Shown here: positions 5,650 to 7,364 of the stretch, piece by piece | Layout: the number at the start of each line of letters is the position of its first letter | How positions within the stretch are numbered: position 1 is the first letter of the stretch | Assembly: GCA_008932955.1 (NCBI GenBank) | Contig: WBXE01000118.1 | Span: 1-7,364, forward strand | Direction of reading: 5' to 3' | DNA length: 7,364 bases | Origin: Verrucomicrobiota bacterium | Lineage (GTDB): Bacteria > Verrucomicrobiota > Verrucomicrobiia > Verrucomicrobiales > Akkermansiaceae | Notes under the pieces: generated by a model | Seen by the model: only the letters and a program-made list of their open reading frames with translations | Told to the model about the DNA's origin: nothing | Databases searched by the model: none | Position numbers and translations under genes: made by a program

Positions 5650-6210
5650 ATGCACGACATCATTGGCTTCAAAGAATGGCAGGTTGTTTGCGACGCGCTG
5701 GCCAGTGGGCGCCAAGCGATCCTGCTGCGCAAAGGCGGCATCCATGAGGGACGCCAAGGATTTTCCTTCGCCCATAAAGCCTTTTTCCTCTTCCCCACCC
5801 GTTTTCATGTCCAAGGCGACCAGGTGCGCGAGGGCAGCGTCACCCCGCTGCCCGAATGGCAAGTCGGCGATCCGATCCGCATCACCCACCATGCCGAGGC
5901 GCTGTGGGCCATCACTCTAACCGACTGGGAGCAGGTCGAGGCCCTCGAGCCATTCCACATCTACTCCGGCCAAACCGTGCGCGATCGCTTCGATTGGGAG
6001 GGCAAAGGCATGCGTTCGGGTAGTATCCACCTCGCGCTGGTGCGGGTGCGGCAACTCGCCACACCTTGGGAATTCCCCTATGAAACGAGCTTCGGCGGCT
6101 GCCGCAGTTGGATCCAACTGCCCCAGCCCCCCGCCCATTGGCAGCAAGCTGCCCGCCCCGTACTCGACGAAGACGCCCTAGCCACCCTCAACGACCGCAT
6201 CTCAATTTAA
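5650..6210 (+). CDS. DUF1802 family protein
   Basis: This 186-residue protein is probably cytoplasmic, with no signal peptide or membrane helix. The N-terminus has the family pattern FKEWQVVCDALASGRQAILL, then RKGGIHEGRQGFSFAHKAFF and LFPTRFHVQ (about residues 7-57). The centre has RITHHAEALWAI and LEPFHIYSGQTVRDRF (about 78-118). The C-terminal part holds a conserved-looking FGGCRSWIQLP (about 157). DUF1802 (Pfam) has no established function as far as I know. The start MHDIIGFKEW fits the family start. No Shine-Dalgarno sequence is present, and only weak promoter-like AT-rich sequence (5632-5645) precedes it. It is divergent from ybhG (about 250 bp apart) and convergent with rplT. A 14-base palindrome (6140-6153) identical to one in the 338-480 mosaic occurs inside it, encoding WQQAA. 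Confidence 0.88.
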   Translation: MHDIIGFKEWQVVCDALASGRQAILLRKGGIHEGRQGFSFAHKAFFLFPTRFHVQGDQVREGSVTPLPEWQVGDPIRITHHAEALWAITLTDWEQVEALEPFHIYSGQTVRDRFDWEGKGMRSGSIHLALVRVRQLATPWEFPYETSFGGCRSWIQLPQPPAHWQQAARPVLDEDALATLNDRISI

Positions 6211-6224
6211 GGCGACAGGCCAGC

Positions 6225-6261
6225 AAAAAAAACCGCCGGCCGGCATGACACCGGACGGCGG
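6225..6261 (-). terminator. Intrinsic terminator of rpmI-rplT
   Basis: The stem CCGCCG (6233-6238) with CGGCGG (6256-6261) encloses a second stem CCGG/CCGG around a 7-base loop, with one G-A mismatch between them. On the minus strand it is followed directly by eight T residues (6232-6225). It lies 23 bases beyond the rplT stop. The plus strand has no T-run after the hairpin, so it is not an efficient terminator for the DUF1802 gene. Confidence 0.9.
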
Positions 6262-6284
6262 GTTGATGGGATAGGCTGGCGGGA

Positions 6285-6665
6285 TTACGCCGCGCTGGCC
6301 GCCGCTTTGGCTAGGAGGGCGAGTTTGGCTTGGGCGATGATCGCCGAGAACGCCGGGGCGTCTTGGATGGCGATATCCGAGAGGATCTTGCGATCCGCTT
6401 CGATGCCGGCGGCTTTGAGGCCTTCAATGAAGCGCGAGTAGGTCATGTCCTCGGCGCGAACGGCGGCGTTGATACGCTGCGTCCACAAGCGGCGGAACTG
6501 GCCCTTGCGCTTTTTACGGTCGCGATATTCGTAGGTTTGCGCCTTGCGGACAGCGTCCTTGGCATAACGGAAGAGTTTCGAGCGGAATCCGCGGAAACCC
6601 TTGGCTCGGAGCAGCACGCGCTTGCGACGCTTGCGGCTGGCCGGTGAATTTGTGGCACGTGGCAT
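6285..6665 (-). CDS. rplT: 50S ribosomal protein L20
   Basis: This 126-residue protein has the L20 signature throughout: the basic N-terminal extension MPRATNSPASRKRRKRVLLR, then AKGFRGFRSKLFRYAKDAVRKA, RDRKKRKGQFRRLWTQRINA and MTYSRFIEGLKAAGIEADRK, then LSDIA. The C-terminus AKLALLAKAAASAA is slightly extended. L20 binds 23S rRNA early in assembly of the large subunit. In many bacteria it also represses its own operon by binding the leader. It is the second gene of a pair with rpmI, 144 bp downstream of it, which is a wide gap for this pair. That gap contains a perfect hairpin (6760-6778) that could be regulatory. There is no Shine-Dalgarno sequence just before the ATG. A GGGAGG (about 40 bases upstream) is instead followed by an ATG in another frame at 6702. 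Confidence 0.97.
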   Translation of the reverse strand: MPRATNSPASRKRRKRVLLRAKGFRGFRSKLFRYAKDAVRKAQTYEYRDRKKRKGQFRRLWTQRINAAVRAEDMTYSRFIEGLKAAGIEADRKILSDIAIQDAPAFSAIIAQAKLALLAKAAASAA

Positions 6666-6759
6666 GTTCTATGGTTGGTTCTGATCTGGCCGTTGTTGTC
6701 ATTTCCTCCCGCAGTCTCGCCGGATCGTGTCTCCCTTGCGGGATCTGGCTGCGTGAAGG

Positions 6760-6778
6760 CCGTCCGATTCGCGGACGG
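6760..6778 (-). promoter_or_regulatory. Perfect hairpin in the rpmI-rplT intergenic leader
   Basis: Seven-base arms CCGTCCG (6760-6766) and CGGACGG (6772-6778) enclose a 5-base loop, in the 144-bp gap between rpmI and rplT. On the minus strand it is not followed by T residues, so it is not a terminator. It may be part of an L20-binding or processing structure. That role is an inference from the known autoregulation of this operon in other bacteria. Confidence 0.45.
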
Positions 6779-6809
6779 GGGCGTATTTTTCGTCGTGGCT
6801 ACTTCAAAT

Positions 6810-7019
6810 TTAGGCGAAGGGAAGATTCTCTCTGACGTTGCGGAGGTCTGCCGCCGAAACCAGTGTCGCTTTCCCAAGATTGCGCTTGCGTTTGCGATTT
6901 TTGCATTGCGCCAAATGGCGTTTGCCCTGTTTCCGACGTAGTATCTTCCCCGTACCCGTAACTTTGAAGCGCTTGGCGACGGCTTTCCGTGTCTTTGCTT
7001 TTCCTGAAACTCTTGGCAT
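6810..7019 (-). CDS. rpmI: 50S ribosomal protein L35
   Basis: This 69-residue, very basic protein has the typical L35 pattern: KAKTRKAVAKRFKVTGTGKI, then LRRKQGKRHLAQCKNRKRKR. The usual ending around ATLVSAADLRNVRENLPFA fits the family's DxxRVRxxLPY-like tail. The start at the ATG at 7019 (MPRVSGKAKTRK) is the natural one. Immediately upstream of it on the minus strand is a run of eight C residues (7027-7020) where a Shine-Dalgarno sequence would lie. Further up is a CATAAT (7068-7063) that could be a -10 box without a clear -35, giving a leader of about 37 bases. The usual infC gene is not upstream. The neighbouring sequence is mobile-element and nuclease debris. Confidence 0.96.
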   Translation of the reverse strand: MPRVSGKAKTRKAVAKRFKVTGTGKILRRKQGKRHLAQCKNRKRKRNLGKATLVSAADLRNVRENLPFA

Positions 7020-7194
7020 GGGGGGGGCAACTTAGGGACCCCAGACGGCTTGGCAAGCTAAAATTATGCGTTTTTTCATCTAGCGGCCGATTTTTCCAAA
7101 AAAATCCCTCTCCCCCACCGGTACGCGCGTCAAGCTGAGGAGTCCTGACTGACTACCTGTCGCCGCGAGCCTGGCGGCCGAGTCTATCGACGCC

Positions 7195-7263
7195 ATGGCC
7201 CACTTTCTCGATCCGCGCAGTGACCTGGTGTTCAAACGGATCGCATTGCGCCAAGTAGAATGA
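7195..7263 (+). pseudogene. Rpn/YhgA-type nuclease-transposase, N-terminal fragment
   Basis: An ATG at 7195 opens MAHFLDPRSDLVFKRI, which matches the very conserved start of Rpn family (PD-(D/E)XK nuclease, putative transposase) proteins, usually FLDPxxDxVFKxIFG. After Ile16 (7242) the family match ends and six unrelated codons lead to a TGA (7261-7263). The break coincides with the start of the direct repeat at 7246, so the gene seems to have been cut by an insertion or deletion. Complete members have about 250-300 residues, so nothing catalytic remains here. No ribosome-binding site is visible. Confidence 0.65.
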
Positions 7264-7323
7264 CACCGGGAAGGGGATGAATAATCGGCTTTAGTCGGTC
7301 GTTGCGCCAGAAAGAATGACACC
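7246..7323. mobile_element. Two direct repeats resembling insertion-sequence end motifs
   Basis: Two 22-base copies lie 56 bases apart at 7246-7267 and 7302-7323. Both begin TTGCGCCA and end AGAATGACACC. They differ at three central positions only. Read on the minus strand they start TGTCATTCT and contain TGGCGCAA. Multiple same-direction end repeats starting TGT are typical of IS21-family elements. That assignment is tentative, since no transposase gene is visible. The copy at 7246 begins four bases after the point where the Rpn-like frame breaks off. A further small inverted repeat, CCAGAT/ATCTGG, follows at 7323-7343. Confidence 0.45.
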
Positions 7324-7364
7324 CAGATGCAAACGATATCTGGAATTATGAGTCAAAAGAGCAA

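Noticed and set aside
4414..5892. Extension of the adaptor gene upstream to 5892
   Set aside because: The extension opposes the DUF1802 gene, has no recognisable sequence, and would bury the membrane anchor that starts at the ATG at 5397.
6514..6702. Frame starting at 6702 behind GGGAGG in the rplT leader
   Set aside because: The purine-rich motif is only two bases from the ATG, and the frame mostly overlaps rplT out of register. The translation looks like a shadow of L20.
7080..7322. Minus-strand frame of 80 codons at the place where infC would be expected
   Set aside because: Its translation has no resemblance to translation initiation factor IF-3, and it crosses the IS-like repeats and the Rpn fragment on the other strand.
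7348..7364. ATG at 7348 reading MSQKS at the right edge
   Set aside because: Only five codons are visible, too few to support a gene, although a transposase start is conceivable.

Overview
The window looks like a chromosomal segment of a GC-rich Verrucomicrobiota bacterium, possibly assembled from a metagenome. The placement is an inference. It rests on a YdjY-domain secreted protein, a secreted protein with a C-terminal Fn3-like domain of the kind common in that phylum, the general lack of Shine-Dalgarno sequences, and GC-rich palindromes of a type I associate with these genomes. All genes except the DUF1802 gene and a nuclease relic lie on the minus strand.

Left part (1-1900): the 5' end of a YdjY-domain gene runs off the left edge. 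It is preceded by a gene-free stretch holding a mosaic of short palindromes (338-480) and a good intrinsic terminator (534-567). That terminator ends a unit made of a 48-residue secreted peptide and a 343-residue secreted protein. The two are separated by a short gap and read in the same frame.

Middle (2000-5400): this is a YbhG/YbhF-type drug-export module, with a periplasmic adaptor (ybhG) and a double-ATPase subunit (ybhF) one base apart. The two ABC-2 permease genes (ybhS, ybhR) that normally follow are missing. In their place are an ATGA-overlapping 40-codon stub that may be a permease remnant, an intact VapB-like antitoxin gene, and a VapC toxin gene reduced to its two ends. ybhF also carries a 53-bp near-perfect palindrome inserted in frame, which adds an 18-residue low-complexity peptide to the linker between its two ATPase domains.

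Right part (5600-7364): a DUF1802 gene on the plus strand converges on rplT. The ribosomal pair rpmI-rplT is transcribed leftward and ends in a strong intrinsic terminator. No infC lies upstream of it. The right edge instead holds the first 16 codons of an Rpn/YhgA-type nuclease gene, cut off where two direct repeats resembling insertion-sequence ends begin.

The most notable signals are the palindrome living inside ybhF, the loss of the permeases combined with toxin-antitoxin debris at that exact spot, and the palindrome mosaic at 338-480. I did not find a complete new multi-gene system.
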